From an uncultured Eubacteriales bacterium (GTDB lineage Bacteria > Bacillota > Clostridia > Lachnospirales > Lachnospiraceae): DNA of 64,000 nucleotides. This document shows positions 52,337-61,769 of the stretch, in pieces; the stretch's first letter is position 1, and every line of letters starts with the position of its first letter. The translations under genes and the position numbers were made by a program. The notes beneath the pieces are model-generated. The model made no database searches. It had not been told where the DNA came from and was given only the letters and a program-made list of their open reading frames with translations. The DNA is taken from contig OMXJ01000008.1 of the NCBI GenBank assembly GCA_900315015.1, forward strand, positions 29,279-93,278, given 5' to 3'.

Positions 52337-52404
52337 TATCTTTCGCCCGAAGAAAAATATTATTATTTTTTTAATTCCGGGCGGTAAATTAGGGAGAAAT
52401 TTTT

Positions 52405-53325
52405 ATGGATAATTTACAGCTGGTTCTTTTTTCCAGCGATATATATGATGATTCAGCCACGGGAACTTTAGCTTTTAAAGCTCCTAATTCAGAAAATATG
52501 ATCTTAGATCTTTTAAAGCATGGAATTAAATGCTCTACCATAAAAGATGATAGAAAATATCCCGTTTCCGAAAACGTCCTGGTCATATCCTCTTTGGATG
52601 ATGACCTAAATAGAGCGGTTATGTTCGGCGTTGCCTCTGCCGCCTATAAAGAGCCAAAAGAAATAGATTCCGGTAAATCCTCACCAGTTAAAGAAACTAA
52701 CTCATCTCCTCTTTATGCCTCATCGCAGCTATCTTTTTTCAGCAGTGAAAAAGCCACAGAACTTCCTATGGTAATAGAAGGCTTTGATGAAATAGACTAT
52801 GATTTCATTAACAGGATATTTTTAAGATTCCACGGTCTTCCAGTGACCATAGCAGAAACAGAGCGATTAATCATCAGAGAATTCACTGAGGAGGATTCAA
52901 CTAGTTTATATTCCATTACCGATTTATTTGATTCCCGCGAAAAGACCGAAAGCTGGCTTAAAGATTACATAAAAAACGTCTATCCTTTCTTCGATTACGG
53001 CTATTGGGGCGTATACGAAAAAAGCACAGGAAAGCTTATTGGTGAATGCGGAATTAATTCTTCTGAAATAAATGGACAATATGAAAATGAAATAGGCTAC
53101 ATAATAGCCCCAGCTTCTAGAAAAAAGGGCTATGCAAGTGAAACTATCGGCAAAATATTCGAAATTGCAAAAGAAAGATATGAAATGAAGAGAGTCGTTG
53201 CTCTCATTGAAGAAGGTAATACTGCTTCCGTTCATACTGCTGAAAGCCTTGGTATGCACTTTGAAGCCCGTTTTGCCGGCAAAGACTATAAACATAAGCT
53301 GGTTTATGTAAAAGAATTAGGGTAA
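52405..53325 (+). CDS. GNAT acetyltransferase with N-terminal sensor-like domain
   Basis: Acetyl-CoA-dependent N-acetyltransferase of the RimJ/RimL-like group. The 306 residues have an N-terminal alpha/beta domain (about 1-85, NLQLVLFSSDIYD, NVLVISSLDDD) that resembles the small Rossmann-like domain found before GNATs in Lachnospiraceae, then a linker with a hydrophobic FLRFHGLPVTIAETERLIIREFTEED junction (shown in parts: RFHGLP, ETERLIIREF). The GNAT core follows, with GYIIAPASRKKGYASETIG as the acetyl-CoA loop and NTASVHTAESLGMHFEARF. The target is unknown. It is single and on the plus strand; its stop lies five bases from the guaD stop on the other strand with no terminator between. Confidence 0.88.
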   Translation: MDNLQLVLFSSDIYDDSATGTLAFKAPNSENMILDLLKHGIKCSTIKDDRKYPVSENVLVISSLDDDLNRAVMFGVASAAYKEPKEIDSGKSSPVKETNSSPLYASSQLSFFSSEKATELPMVIEGFDEIDYDFINRIFLRFHGLPVTIAETERLIIREFTEEDSTSLYSITDLFDSREKTESWLKDYIKNVYPFFDYGYWGVYEKSTGKLIGECGINSSEINGQYENEIGYIIAPASRKKGYASETIGKIFEIAKERYEMKRVVALIEEGNTASVHTAESLGMHFEARFAGKDYKHKLVYVKELG

Positions 53326-53330
53326 ACGAT

Positions 53331-54593
53331 TTAAATGCACAATTTAGCACGAATTCCCCTAACATCAACCCCAAGATATACACTTCTCTCGACTCTCTCT
53401 TCCAGAGAGAGCTGCTGAGGATGTGGAATTACAGAATCATCCAAAACAACAACACTCATTTCATAGCCTTCCTCAAAGCTTCCTACCTTACCAAAAAAAC
53501 TTCCACCGCCCTTTGTTGCAAGGTAAAAACTTTCAGAAAAAGTAATTGGCTTTGCATCTGCATCAATATATCTCCAATATAATTTTGATACCCCAATTGT
53601 ATCTGTAATAGCTCGAAATATGGATTCTGTCTGTCCTCCGGCAACATCACTGCCAAGCCCCATACGTATCCCATTTTCTATATATTTACGAACCGGTGCA
53701 ATTCCTGAGGACAGATTTACATTTGAACTCGGACAATGTGCAATCCATACTCCGTTTTCTTTTATACGCTCTATTTCCTCCCCGGTTGAATAAACGCAGT
53801 GAGCCATCACTGTTTTAGCCTGCTTTCCAAATAGTCCAAAGCGGTCGTAAGCATCTGCATAAAATTTCGCCTGCGGCATCAGTTTTTTCACAAGTTCTAC
53901 TTCTCCGGGATTTTCCGATAAATGAGACTGTACCGGCAAATCGTATTGTATGCGCACTTTTGACAATTCTCTTAGCAGCTCATCAGTACAGCACGGAATG
54001 AACCTTGGTGTCAAAATCGGTTTGGTTTTCTTATATCCTCTCCTTAGAGACTCGTTTATAAAACTTATTGTATCAGCAGCTCCTTCGCGCGCCCCCGATT
54101 CTAATAGTTCTACCGGTGCATCCCTGTCCATATTCACCTTCCCAACATAAGAAGTAAGTCCGGTATTTTCCATCATATCCATGAGCATCAATGTTGCCTC
54201 TCTATGAATTGTCCCAAAAATCACTGCATGAGTCGTAGCACTTTTTTTCATTTGATCAGCAAACATCCCATAAGCTAAAGCAGCATATTCCGTATCTGCA
54301 TATTTTGCCTCCTCGGGAAATGTACGATTTTTTAGCCATGTAAGCAGTTCATAATCCATTCCCATCCCACGAAAAGCAAATTGAGGTGCGTGAATATGTA
54401 AATCAACCATCCCTGGTATAATGAGATGTCCCTTATAATCTTTCACATGAATGCAGGCATATTTTTCCGGCAACTTAGAAAAAATCCCCCTGCATATCCC
54501 ATTTTCAAAAACAAGATAGGAATCCGGATGAGTCTCCAAATGATCTTTATCAGGCGTAAAACAAATATCTCCTCTTAAAATGATTGTATCCAT
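53331..54593 (-). CDS. guaD: Guanine deaminase (amidohydrolase)
   Basis: Zinc amidohydrolase converting guanine to xanthine. The ATG at 54593 has AAAGGAGGGA upstream; an in-frame codon at 54617 is unlikely. The 420 residues begin TIILRGDICFTPD and show metal ligands in PGMVDLHIHAPQFAFRG, VQSHLSENPGEVEL, AHCVYSTGEEI and GLGSDVAGGQTESIF, with PRFIPCCTDELL typical of GuaD. It is the only purine-salvage gene in the window and appears monocistronic. Its stop is five bases from the GNAT stop, so the two convergent transcripts probably overlap. Confidence 0.93.
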   Translation of the reverse strand: MDTIILRGDICFTPDKDHLETHPDSYLVFENGICRGIFSKLPEKYACIHVKDYKGHLIIPGMVDLHIHAPQFAFRGMGMDYELLTWLKNRTFPEEAKYADTEYAALAYGMFADQMKKSATTHAVIFGTIHREATLMLMDMMENTGLTSYVGKVNMDRDAPVELLESGAREGAADTISFINESLRRGYKKTKPILTPRFIPCCTDELLRELSKVRIQYDLPVQSHLSENPGEVELVKKLMPQAKFYADAYDRFGLFGKQAKTVMAHCVYSTGEEIERIKENGVWIAHCPSSNVNLSSGIAPVRKYIENGIRMGLGSDVAGGQTESIFRAITDTIGVSKLYWRYIDADAKPITFSESFYLATKGGGSFFGKVGSFEEGYEMSVVVLDDSVIPHPQQLSLEERVERSVYLGVDVRGIRAKLCI

Positions 54594-54780
54594 AATCTCC
54601 CTCCTTTGTATAAACAAAAAGAAATCCTATTATACTATTGCCATGCCTTGGCAGCAAATAAACCTTATTTATATATTAATCATTATTTCCTTTTTTTTCA
54701 ATAGTTTTTTTTAATAAAATATAAAAAAAATATTTGTATTTAGCATATAAAGTTGATAACATCATAAAAAACTATATAAC

Positions 54781-54818
54781 AAAAAAACGCATTGAGCACC
54801 AGCCCAATGCGTTTTTTT
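54781..54818 (-). terminator. rpsO terminator
   Basis: AAAAAAACGCATTG (54781-54794) pairs with CAATGCGTTTTTTT (54805-54818) around a short AGC/GCC loop. It lies 94 bases after rpsO. The remaining sequence 54594-54780 is AT-rich with no other feature seen. Confidence 0.9.
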
Positions 54819-54911
54819 AAGGGGAGTTTTACACCCCCCCTTATTTGTTGTTGTTATTGCAGAACTAAATATCTGATTTTGAAAAAATAATCTTCGACTA
54901 CGTAAATAAAA

Positions 54912-55178
54912 TTATCTACGAAGACCAAGCTTCTTTACAAGACTTCTGTATGACTCAAGATCTGTCTTCTGAAGATAGTCAAGAAGATTTCTTCTCTGAC
55001 CAACAAGCATGAACATACCACGACGTGAATGATTGTCGTGTGGGTTAGCCTTGAAATGCTCTGTAAGACCCTTAATTCTTTCTGTAAGAAGAGCTACCTG
55101 AACCTCTGGTGAACCTGTATCTTCTGGTGTACGACCGAACTCTTTGATGATTTCGGCTTTTCTCTCTTTGTTAAGCAT
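54912..55178 (-). CDS. rpsO: 30S ribosomal protein S15
   Basis: Primary 16S-binding ribosomal protein. I take the ATG at 55178 because the AGGAGG lies eight bases upstream; from the in-frame ATG at 55184 the gap is only two. The 88-residue product is the standard size: [54 protein letters not shown] and the end KLGLRR. pnp, the common downstream neighbour, is absent; the gene ends at its own terminator. A leader of about 130 bases may be autoregulatory. Confidence 0.97.
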   Translation of the reverse strand: MLNKERKAEIIKEFGRTPEDTGSPEVQVALLTERIKGLTEHFKANPHDNHSRRGMFMLVGQRRNLLDYLQKTDLESYRSLVKKLGLRR

Positions 55179-55310
55179 TGACATTTCCTCCTAAAAATTA
55201 AATTCGCCATTTACGTAGCAACCGGCCGGAGAACCAGGAAGCCAGGTAAAAGGTCATCATTATGAGGTCTTCGTATTCATCTGCAAGAATGAACACGCAC
55301 TACTCATAAC
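55179..55310 (-). promoter_or_regulatory. rpsO 5' leader, possible S15 autoregulatory RNA
   Basis: The predicted transcript has about 130 untranslated bases with GC-rich complementarity just before the gene, such as ACCTGG/CCTGGT and a CCGGCCGG palindrome near 55220-55250. S15 leaders in other bacteria bind S15 and repress translation. I cannot assign this one to a known leader class. Confidence 0.35.
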
Positions 55311-55316
55311 AAGAGG

Positions 55317-55345
55317 ATTCTATCACACTTTTTTTTATTTGTAAA
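55317..55345 (-). promoter_or_regulatory. rpsO promoter
   Basis: Minus strand: TTTACA (55340-55345), a 17-base spacer, TAGAAT (55317-55322). The stretch 55346-55527 beyond it shows no convincing gene; a plus-strand frame there has no ribosome site or family match. Confidence 0.7.
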
Positions 55346-55527
55346 GCACTTTTTTTACTTTCTTTTGCATACTCTTTTAACAGCATCAAGAGTCAGGAAC
55401 ACAATTGATATTCTTCCAAAAGGAACGATGCGCCTTAATCGTGTAAGCGCTTTCATAGTTTATAGATGGTTAATTTATCAAAGTACTCCAGTATTATACA
55501 AAAATATTAGTAAAATCCCAAAAGATA

Positions 55528-55565
55528 AAAAATCAGCTGTAATATTTCTATTACAGCTGATTTTT
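55528..55565 (-). terminator. Terminator after the SDR gene
   Basis: AAAAATCAGCTGTAATA (55528-55544) pairs perfectly with TATTACAGCTGATTTTT (55549-55565) around TTTC. This 17-bp hairpin has A and T flanks and can work in both directions. Confidence 0.92.
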
Positions 55566-55597
55566 ATAAAAAAAGGACTAACAATGGGTCTGCATAA

Positions 55598-56374
55598 TTA
55601 CATACAAGTATAACCGCCATCAACAGGAAGCATTATACCATTAACATAGCTTGATGCTGGTGAAGAAAGGAAAATAGCTGCTGTATCAAGCTCGCCTTCA
55701 TTTCCATATCTTTCTTCCGGAATCATTGTCTTTGCATTCTGCTGGAAGAAATCACTATCAAGAGTTTCCTTTGTAAGTGGTGTGTAGAAATAGCCCGGGC
55801 AGATTGCATTTACAGTAATGCCCTTGCTTCCCCACTCTGCTGCTAAAGCTCTTGTAAGGTTTACAACACCGCCCTTTGCTGCATGATAAGGTGCTGAACC
55901 AGCGATCTTATTTCCAACAAGACCATACATTGAAGCAATATTGATGACTCTACCATACTTAGCAGGAATCATTGCAACCTTAGCAACCTCTCTAGCAAAC
56001 TTGAAGGTACCAAATAGGTCGATATTCATTTCATGTTCGAACTGTTCATCAGTAATGTCCTCTGCCGGACCAACCGCTCCTGTACCAGCATTGTTGATAA
56101 GGATATCAATTCTTCCGAACTTATCCATAATCGCCTTAACTGCTTCCTTAACATTTTCTGTATCTGTTATATCGCAGCGAATACCAACAGCTTCTACTCC
56201 GAATTCTTTTGAAATTTCAGCTGCAACCTCATCAATAAGATTCTGTCTTCTTGCAACTGCTACGATGTTACATCCCTGATTGGCAAGTGCCTTTGCCATC
56301 TGAACACCGAGGCCTGTTGAACATCCTGTAACTACGGCAACTCTTCCTGATAAATCAAAATACTGCTTATTCAT
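55598..56374 (-). CDS. Short-chain dehydrogenase/reductase, gluconate 5-dehydrogenase-like
   Basis: Classical SDR of 258 residues: NAD(P) motif VVTGCSTGLGVQMA (16-29), NNAG in ILINNAGTGAVG, catalytic Ser in INIASMYG and YxxxK in APYHAAKGGVVNL, then NAICPGYFYTPLT and the end VNGIMLPVDGGYTCM. The GYFYTPLT and closing GGYT strings resemble gluconate 5-dehydrogenase/2-dehydro-3-deoxygluconate dehydrogenases, so a sugar-acid substrate is likely but not proven. It stands alone with a promoter at 56461-56488, a terminator, and a cre-like site upstream that would fit a carbohydrate role. Confidence 0.85.
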   Translation of the reverse strand: MNKQYFDLSGRVAVVTGCSTGLGVQMAKALANQGCNIVAVARRQNLIDEVAAEISKEFGVEAVGIRCDITDTENVKEAVKAIMDKFGRIDILINNAGTGAVGPAEDITDEQFEHEMNIDLFGTFKFAREVAKVAMIPAKYGRVINIASMYGLVGNKIAGSAPYHAAKGGVVNLTRALAAEWGSKGITVNAICPGYFYTPLTKETLDSDFFQQNAKTMIPEERYGNEGELDTAAIFLSSPASSYVNGIMLPVDGGYTCM

Positions 56375-56460
56375 AACCTTTATTCCTTTCGTTAGTATGT
56401 TGTGCGGCTTTTTGATACTTAAATAATAAAAATAAATAATATAACAAATTCCGCATCTTC

Positions 56461-56488
56461 ATTATATCATCTTTTTATTAAAATGCAA
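56461..56488 (-). promoter_or_regulatory. SDR gene promoter
   Basis: Minus strand: TTGCAT (56483-56488), a 16-base spacer, perfect TATAAT (56461-56466). It leaves a leader of about 80 bases. Confidence 0.65.
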
Positions 56489-56574
56489 CAACATTTTTGA
56501 AAGAATTGAAAGATTTTTTGTACAAACTGTCTTTCGCAGACGGAAAAACGCCTACAATACTGAATTTAACAGCT

Positions 56575-56588
56575 TGTAAGCGTTTACA
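56575..56588. promoter_or_regulatory. Candidate catabolite-responsive element (cre)
   Basis: TGTAAGCGTTTACA matches the CcpA-binding consensus TGWAANCGNTNWCA at every position. It lies about 90 bases upstream of the SDR -35, and 47 bases downstream of the diguanylate cyclase stop. The position would suit activation rather than simple blocking. It is a single 14-mer, so chance is possible. Confidence 0.5.
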
Positions 56589-56635
56589 ATTGCAATTATT
56601 AATTTTTTCTAAAGTAATACTGAGAGGTGTAATTA

Positions 56636-58978
56636 TTACAGTATTCCGATATTTTTCTTTAAAGCCGTCTTATTAGCATACATCGCATCATCTGCCCTAT
56701 CAAAAACGTCACCATAAACACTGTCCACGTTTTTATCATACATTGCAAGCCCGCTAGCAACAACGGTTTTTGGCAATTCATTTTTAGAATAATCGAACTT
56801 TCCATTCTGCTCATTATTTGCCCAGACCTTTTTGCGGAGTCTATCCAAATAAACCTTGCTGAACTCAGGTCTCCACCTCTTTAGTATGACAACAAACTCA
56901 TCACCGCCGACTCTATATACCATTTCTCTAGGAAATGCCTCAGTGATAAGTGCATAGCCATCCTTTAGCAACTGGTCGCCCGCAAGGTGTCCCAAATTAT
57001 CATTTACCAGCTTTAGATTATTAACATCAAATACAGCAACTCCAAAGGCTGCGTCACCATCTCTGATGCTTCTGTTCAATTTTTCCTTTGCTTCCTCATA
57101 GGCCCTGGTATTTCCTGCCCCGGTAAGAACATCCGTATAAGCCATTTTAATCATTCTCTTAACCAGATATACGGTAATTACGGTTATTAGAATTGTTACA
57201 AAAATAGCCACAAGGATAATTATTATGATAAGATTATTTCTAGTACCATCAAGTTCAAGCTCTGGCACCGTAACTGCAAGCCACATATTCTTATTTCTTA
57301 GCATAGCAGAAACAAGCTGCATCATCTCATCATTTCCTTCATATCTCTTAAGGACATAATCATCCTCCTTAAGAATAAGATTTATTTCATCCTGATCAAA
57401 GTCATTATCTTCTACTGGAGAATAAAGAATTTCTCCTTCCTTAGAAAGAAGCATCGCGTAACCACTATCATAAAGCTTTATATCCTCTACCATCTCCGTA
57501 AGGAGCTCTATTGAAACATCCATTCCAGCCACAGCCACAAATTTGCCATCTATGTATAGAGGAATTATATAGGAAATCATCTGAATTCCATTATTTAAAT
57601 TGTTATAGACCGGAAGCCATACTGCCTCACCTGCTTCTATAGGTTCATACCACCATGCAACATGCTCCCTGTCATCCTTGTCATACTTTGCTATATCAGT
57701 AATCTCATAATTTATAAATTCATCACTGATATCTGACTTACTAAGGAAAAATCCCTCAACCGTTGAACCATTTACAACAGAAGGATCAAATCTTAGATAA
57801 ATAGCAACAGAATTTGCAGTATTATAGACGATATTAAAACCTAGAGTCTTCATTTTCTCATTAAAGCTATCAAAATATTCCTTATCTGCCAGCTTAGAAA
57901 CATCTTCTATTTCACCCAAAACGTGCATTGAGAAAATATTAACTGACTGCTCAATTTCGTCAAGTACACTGTCTAGTTCCTTAACATTATTCTCACACAA
58001 AAGCTTTATTATAGTGTCAGAATCTTTTTCACTCATTCTCTGAAGCGTAATTGTAGCTATGCTTCCAATGACAGCAATACTAAGAATTATGCCCGAAAGA
58101 ATTGTAATAATAAGTCTTATCTGCATGCCTCTCATGGTGATATTATCATCATTATCAAAGGCAGTTACTCTATATTCCTTCTTACCAATAAATGTCTTTT
58201 CTTCGCTATTTAACTCAAATTCCCCTAGCTTTTCTCTATGTTCTAATTCTCGTTTATCCTTTTCTAGCGAAATGAAAAATTCCTCTGGCAAGGTGCTATT
58301 TCTCTTAATTCTAGAATATTCATCACCTATATAGAGAATTATAAGTGATGCGGTAATGGATATATTGATAAGTGAAAAACCATAAATAAAGGTCTGTGTA
58401 ACAGTAGCCACAAGCGGAAGCGCTAGATAGAGCACCATCGTTATGCGGTTTACCTTATCTATGTATCTTTTGAAACGCATTACCTGCACTGTACATAAGA
58501 ACAAGCCTATAAACTGTATTGCAATAGACAGATATACTCCATTATTTCTATGATACCTGTTTTCTTCATCAAAGGTATAATAAAAACCAGTAAACTGAGT
58601 GACTACAAGGAGTACGGTAGATACGAAGCTTAAAAAATAAATCGTAAGAACCCAGTTTCTACTGGTTTTAACACCAAATGTTTTAAGGGCAGCATGATAA
58701 TACTCTGCACCTAAAATCAACAGCACATATTGAAGGAGGAACACAATAAAATTAGTCGCTCTTGTCATTACAATGCCTAAATCAGATGTATCCCCTCTAA
58801 ATACATAAGCAAAAGAATCACATAATAAAAGCACCGCTGTAGTAACAAGCGCATAACCAAGTATTCTTCTACGCTTGCTTACATGCAATTTATCAATAAA
58901 TACAATAAATACAATAATCATACAGAACAAACTACCAAAAATTTCAAGAGTAATCTGCGCTATATTAACATTCTCCAT
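56636..58978 (-). CDS. Membrane diguanylate cyclase with dCache sensor
   Basis: Predicted c-di-GMP synthase. The ATG at 58978 follows AGAGG; a GTG at 58984 is possible. Of 780 residues, about 8-225 form seven or so membrane segments of a histidine-kinase-N/7TM type, about 225-280 a cytoplasmic linker, about 285-310 another membrane helix, about 315-590 an external dCache-like sensor (IYLRFDPSVVNGSTVEG, WYEPIEAGEAVWLPVYN, VAGMDVSIELLTEMV) and about 595-620 a membrane helix. A GGDEF domain follows, with DVLTGAGNTRAYEEA, DVNNLKLVNDNLGH and VGGDEFVVIL. The two sensor modules in one chain are unusual. Ligands are not known. Confidence 0.92.
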   Translation of the reverse strand: MENVNIAQITLEIFGSLFCMIIVFIVFIDKLHVSKRRRILGYALVTTAVLLLCDSFAYVFRGDTSDLGIVMTRATNFIVFLLQYVLLILGAEYYHAALKTFGVKTSRNWVLTIYFLSFVSTVLLVVTQFTGFYYTFDEENRYHRNNGVYLSIAIQFIGLFLCTVQVMRFKRYIDKVNRITMVLYLALPLVATVTQTFIYGFSLINISITASLIILYIGDEYSRIKRNSTLPEEFFISLEKDKRELEHREKLGEFELNSEEKTFIGKKEYRVTAFDNDDNITMRGMQIRLIITILSGIILSIAVIGSIATITLQRMSEKDSDTIIKLLCENNVKELDSVLDEIEQSVNIFSMHVLGEIEDVSKLADKEYFDSFNEKMKTLGFNIVYNTANSVAIYLRFDPSVVNGSTVEGFFLSKSDISDEFINYEITDIAKYDKDDREHVAWWYEPIEAGEAVWLPVYNNLNNGIQMISYIIPLYIDGKFVAVAGMDVSIELLTEMVEDIKLYDSGYAMLLSKEGEILYSPVEDNDFDQDEINLILKEDDYVLKRYEGNDEMMQLVSAMLRNKNMWLAVTVPELELDGTRNNLIIIIILVAIFVTILITVITVYLVKRMIKMAYTDVLTGAGNTRAYEEAKEKLNRSIRDGDAAFGVAVFDVNNLKLVNDNLGHLAGDQLLKDGYALITEAFPREMVYRVGGDEFVVILKRWRPEFSKVYLDRLRKKVWANNEQNGKFDYSKNELPKTVVASGLAMYDKNVDSVYGDVFDRADDAMYANKTALKKNIGIL

Positions 58979-59105
58979 AAGCACCTCTTTTTCTGAACAC
59001 TGCGCATTTAAATGTTCATGAATCAGTAAATAATTTAATGCTTACTATCTTTTTGTCCGATTTTTCTTATAGATTTCCCTTAATCACCCGTTTTAACCGG
59101 CATTT

Positions 59106-60149
59106 CTAATCGGCCTTTCTGATTGAGACTTCCCCTGTATGAAGAGTCTCAACACTTCCATCCTCAAATCTTACTACAAGTCCTCCGGTTTCATCTATAT
59201 CCTCTGCAATGGCATATTTCAATTCCCCGCCTGCAATGGCCCTATTTTGAAGACTTATTTTCTTTCCGATTATCATTGAATGCTTTTTATAATCTTCTAT
59301 AAAGGTATGCTCAGATAGTCCCTTAGCTAACTCTATAAGCTCATTTGCAATTTCTGCTGACAGAAGGCTTACTGATGGAACCTCATCTCCTTCTTCCTCA
59401 TAAAGAGCACCCGCAATATCTTTAAGCTCAGCAGGAAAATCCTCCTGCCTTACTACAAAATTGATGCCTATTCCTACTACCACCTGCTCAATATGACCAG
59501 CCTCAAAATTCGAAACTGCCTGAGTAAGAATACCGCATATCTTCCTGTTTTTATAATAAAGATCATTAACCCACTTTATTTCAAGCTCAATACCACACAC
59601 CTTTTTCACCGCACGAAGAACCGCGATGGAAGCTGCAGTCGTAATATATACAATATCACTATTATTATTTCCTACCAGCTCGCCAGGTGTTAAAACCATA
59701 CTAAAATAAATATTTCTTCCCGGAAAAGTAACAAAGCTTCTGCCAAGTCTTCCTCTTCCAGCAGTCTGATTTTTCGCAATATATAGAGCCGTCTTGAACT
59801 TCTTTTCAGGATCAATTTCATTCATATTCTGATTTACGATGTCATCCATGGCATTTTTATTAGTGGATTCAGTAACCTCATAAACATGAACAGGAATGTC
59901 CTTTAATTCCTCGCATAACCCAGCGATAACTCCTGCCTCTGATAGCTCCTTTGTAATGCTCAAAAGGCGGTAGCCCTTTTTAGTTACAGCCTCGATCTCA
60001 TTACCTTCCTCAACAAGCTGCTTTACAGCCTTTGAAACAGCCATTCTTGAAACTCCAAGTTCCTCAGAGATTTCCTCTCCTGACACATATTGATTATCAG
60101 AAATAGAAGCTCCATAAAGCCTTCTTAAAACATGATCTTTAATATTCAT
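59106..60149 (-). CDS. birA: Biotin-[acetyl-CoA carboxylase] ligase/repressor
   Basis: Attaches biotin to carboxylases and, through its N-terminal helix-turn-helix, can repress biotin genes. The 347 residues have a winged-helix DNA-binding domain (about 1-65, GEEISEELGVSRMAVSKAV), the ligase core with TAGRGRLGRSFVTFPG, EIKWVNDLYYKNRKICGIL, VVGIGINFVVR, and a C-terminal SH3-like domain (about 295-345) with the end LHTGEVSIRKAD. The presence of the HTH marks the bifunctional BirA class. No biotin synthesis gene is adjacent. It is followed by the gap to ung (56 bases upstream on the minus strand). Confidence 0.94.
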   Translation of the reverse strand: MNIKDHVLRRLYGASISDNQYVSGEEISEELGVSRMAVSKAVKQLVEEGNEIEAVTKKGYRLLSITKELSEAGVIAGLCEELKDIPVHVYEVTESTNKNAMDDIVNQNMNEIDPEKKFKTALYIAKNQTAGRGRLGRSFVTFPGRNIYFSMVLTPGELVGNNNSDIVYITTAASIAVLRAVKKVCGIELEIKWVNDLYYKNRKICGILTQAVSNFEAGHIEQVVVGIGINFVVRQEDFPAELKDIAGALYEEEGDEVPSVSLLSAEIANELIELAKGLSEHTFIEDYKKHSMIIGKKISLQNRAIAGGELKYAIAEDIDETGGLVVRFEDGSVETLHTGEVSIRKAD

Positions 60150-60205
60150 TCTTCTTAACTACCTTACCATTTTCTATAGATCTATATATTATCCTTAATT
60201 TTGCC

Positions 60206-60880
60206 CTAAATATTCTCTATCTGCCAATCTATAGGTTTAATACCATTACTTTCAAGGAATTCATTGCATTCCTTAAAGTGATTACAGCCAAAGAAACCAT
60301 TATTTGCTGAAAGAGGACTTGGATGCGCTGCTTTTAATATGAGCTGCTTTGGATTATTTACAAATTCAGCCTTCTTCTGCGCATATCTTCCCCATAACAT
60401 ATAAACAACCGGTCTATCTAGCTGATTTACTGATGCAATTATAGCATCTGTGAATTTTTCCCATCCTTTACCAGCATGAGAATTAGCAGCTCCTGCACGA
60501 ACAGTAAGAACTGCATTAAGCATCAGGACACCCTCATCGGCCCACTTCTTTAAATATCCATTATTAGGTATATAGGTTCCAAGCTCCTGATTAAGCTCTT
60601 TATAAATGTTCTGAAGAGATGGCGGAATTTTAATTCCTGGCTTTACTGAAAATGAAAGCCCATGAGCCTGTCCTACCTCATGATAGGGATCTTGTCCTAT
60701 AATAACTACCTTCACCTTTGATAAAGGAGTAAAGTGAAGTGCATTAAAAATATCCCCTGAAGGCGGATAAATCGTTTTTGAATTATATTCATTCGTAACA
60801 AACTTTAAAAGCTCTGCATAATAAGGCTTTGCAAATTCCGGCCTCAGAGCCGGAAGCCAATCATTACTAATTGCTGCCAT
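60206..60880 (-). CDS. ung: Uracil-DNA glycosylase
   Basis: Removes uracil from DNA, starting base-excision repair. The 224-residue protein carries the family 1 motifs: water-activating VIIGQDPYHEVGQAHGLSFSV (shown as GQDPYHEVGQAHG, about 62-74), NAVLTVRAGAANSHAG, and the leucine-loop HPSPLSANNGFFGC. Length is standard. Note NAVLTV in place of LNTVLTV. It lies between birA and hisF on the same strand. Confidence 0.97.
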   Translation of the reverse strand: MAAISNDWLPALRPEFAKPYYAELLKFVTNEYNSKTIYPPSGDIFNALHFTPLSKVKVVIIGQDPYHEVGQAHGLSFSVKPGIKIPPSLQNIYKELNQELGTYIPNNGYLKKWADEGVLMLNAVLTVRAGAANSHAGKGWEKFTDAIIASVNQLDRPVVYMLWGRYAQKKAEFVNNPKQLILKAAHPSPLSANNGFFGCNHFKECNEFLESNGIKPIDWQIENI

Positions 60881-60986
60881 TATTATCTCCTTATCTCAAC
60901 TTTATGTATATATATTAGAACTCGTGCTTTAAACCTTACTTTTTTTACAAGCACTTATGCAAAAAGTCACGATTTAAAATTTCCAA

Positions 60987-61754
60987 TTATAATCTAACGC
61001 TTATGCCCTTATCTCTTAAATATTCCTTGACCTCTTTGATCTCAAGCTCATGGAAATGGAAAAGAGATGCTGCAAGAGCTGCCTCTGCATGGCCCTTTTC
61101 AAAAGCATCAGCAAAGTGCTCTAAATTTCCTGCACCGCCTGAAGCTATTACTGGTATTGAAACATTATCTGCTACTGTCCTTGTAAGCTCAAGATCATAA
61201 CCGTTTTTAACGCCGTCGCAGTCCATGCTGGTAAGAAGAATCTCACCTGCACCAAGCTTTTCTGCCTTCATGGCCCACTCAACAGCATCAATACCCATAT
61301 CTACACGTCCGCCGTTCTTAAAAATATTCCAGCCGCCGTCAGGTCTTCTTTTAGCATCTATAGCCACTACAACGCACTGACTTCCGAACTTATCTGCAGC
61401 TTCTGAAATAAGTGCAGGATTCATAATAGCTGCTGAATTAACTGCTACCTTATCTGCACCCTCACGAAGAATATCCTTAAAATCATCAATAGTTCTGATT
61501 CCGCCGCCAACAGTAAATGGGATGAAAACTGTCTCAGCTACCCTTCTTACCATTTCTGCCTTTATTGCTCTTGCATCTGAAGATGCTGTAATATCGAGGA
61601 AAACAAGCTCATCAGCACCTTCTCTTCCGTACTGAGCTCCAACCTCCACAGGGTCTCCGGCATCGCGAAGATTCACAAAATTAGTACCCTTAACAACTCT
61701 TCCATTATTAACATCAAGACATGGAATTATTCTCTTAGTAAATTTAGAAACCAT
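60987..61754 (-). CDS. hisF: Imidazole glycerol phosphate synthase subunit HisF
   Basis: Cyclase subunit of IGP synthase; uses ammonia from HisH to make imidazole glycerol phosphate and AICAR. The 255-residue TIM barrel shows the catalytic Asp11 in [16 protein letters not shown] and Asp130 in VVVAIDAKR, the phosphate-binding [19 protein letters not shown] and [12 protein letters not shown]. It follows hisH by 15 bases; the two subunits are made together. The remaining his genes are not in the window. Confidence 0.97.
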   Translation of the reverse strand: MVSKFTKRIIPCLDVNNGRVVKGTNFVNLRDAGDPVEVGAQYGREGADELVFLDITASSDARAIKAEMVRRVAETVFIPFTVGGGIRTIDDFKDILREGADKVAVNSAAIMNPALISEAADKFGSQCVVVAIDAKRRPDGGWNIFKNGGRVDMGIDAVEWAMKAEKLGAGEILLTSMDCDGVKNGYDLELTRTVADNVSIPVIASGGAGNLEHFADAFEKGHAEAALAASLFHFHELEIKEVKEYLRDKGISVRL

Positions 61755-61769
61755 ATATCCTCCATAGTA

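Noticed and set aside
55365..55613. 82-codon plus-strand frame between rpsO and the SDR gene
   Set aside because: No ribosome site; it crosses a strong terminator hairpin and the end of the SDR gene, and shows no recognisable family.
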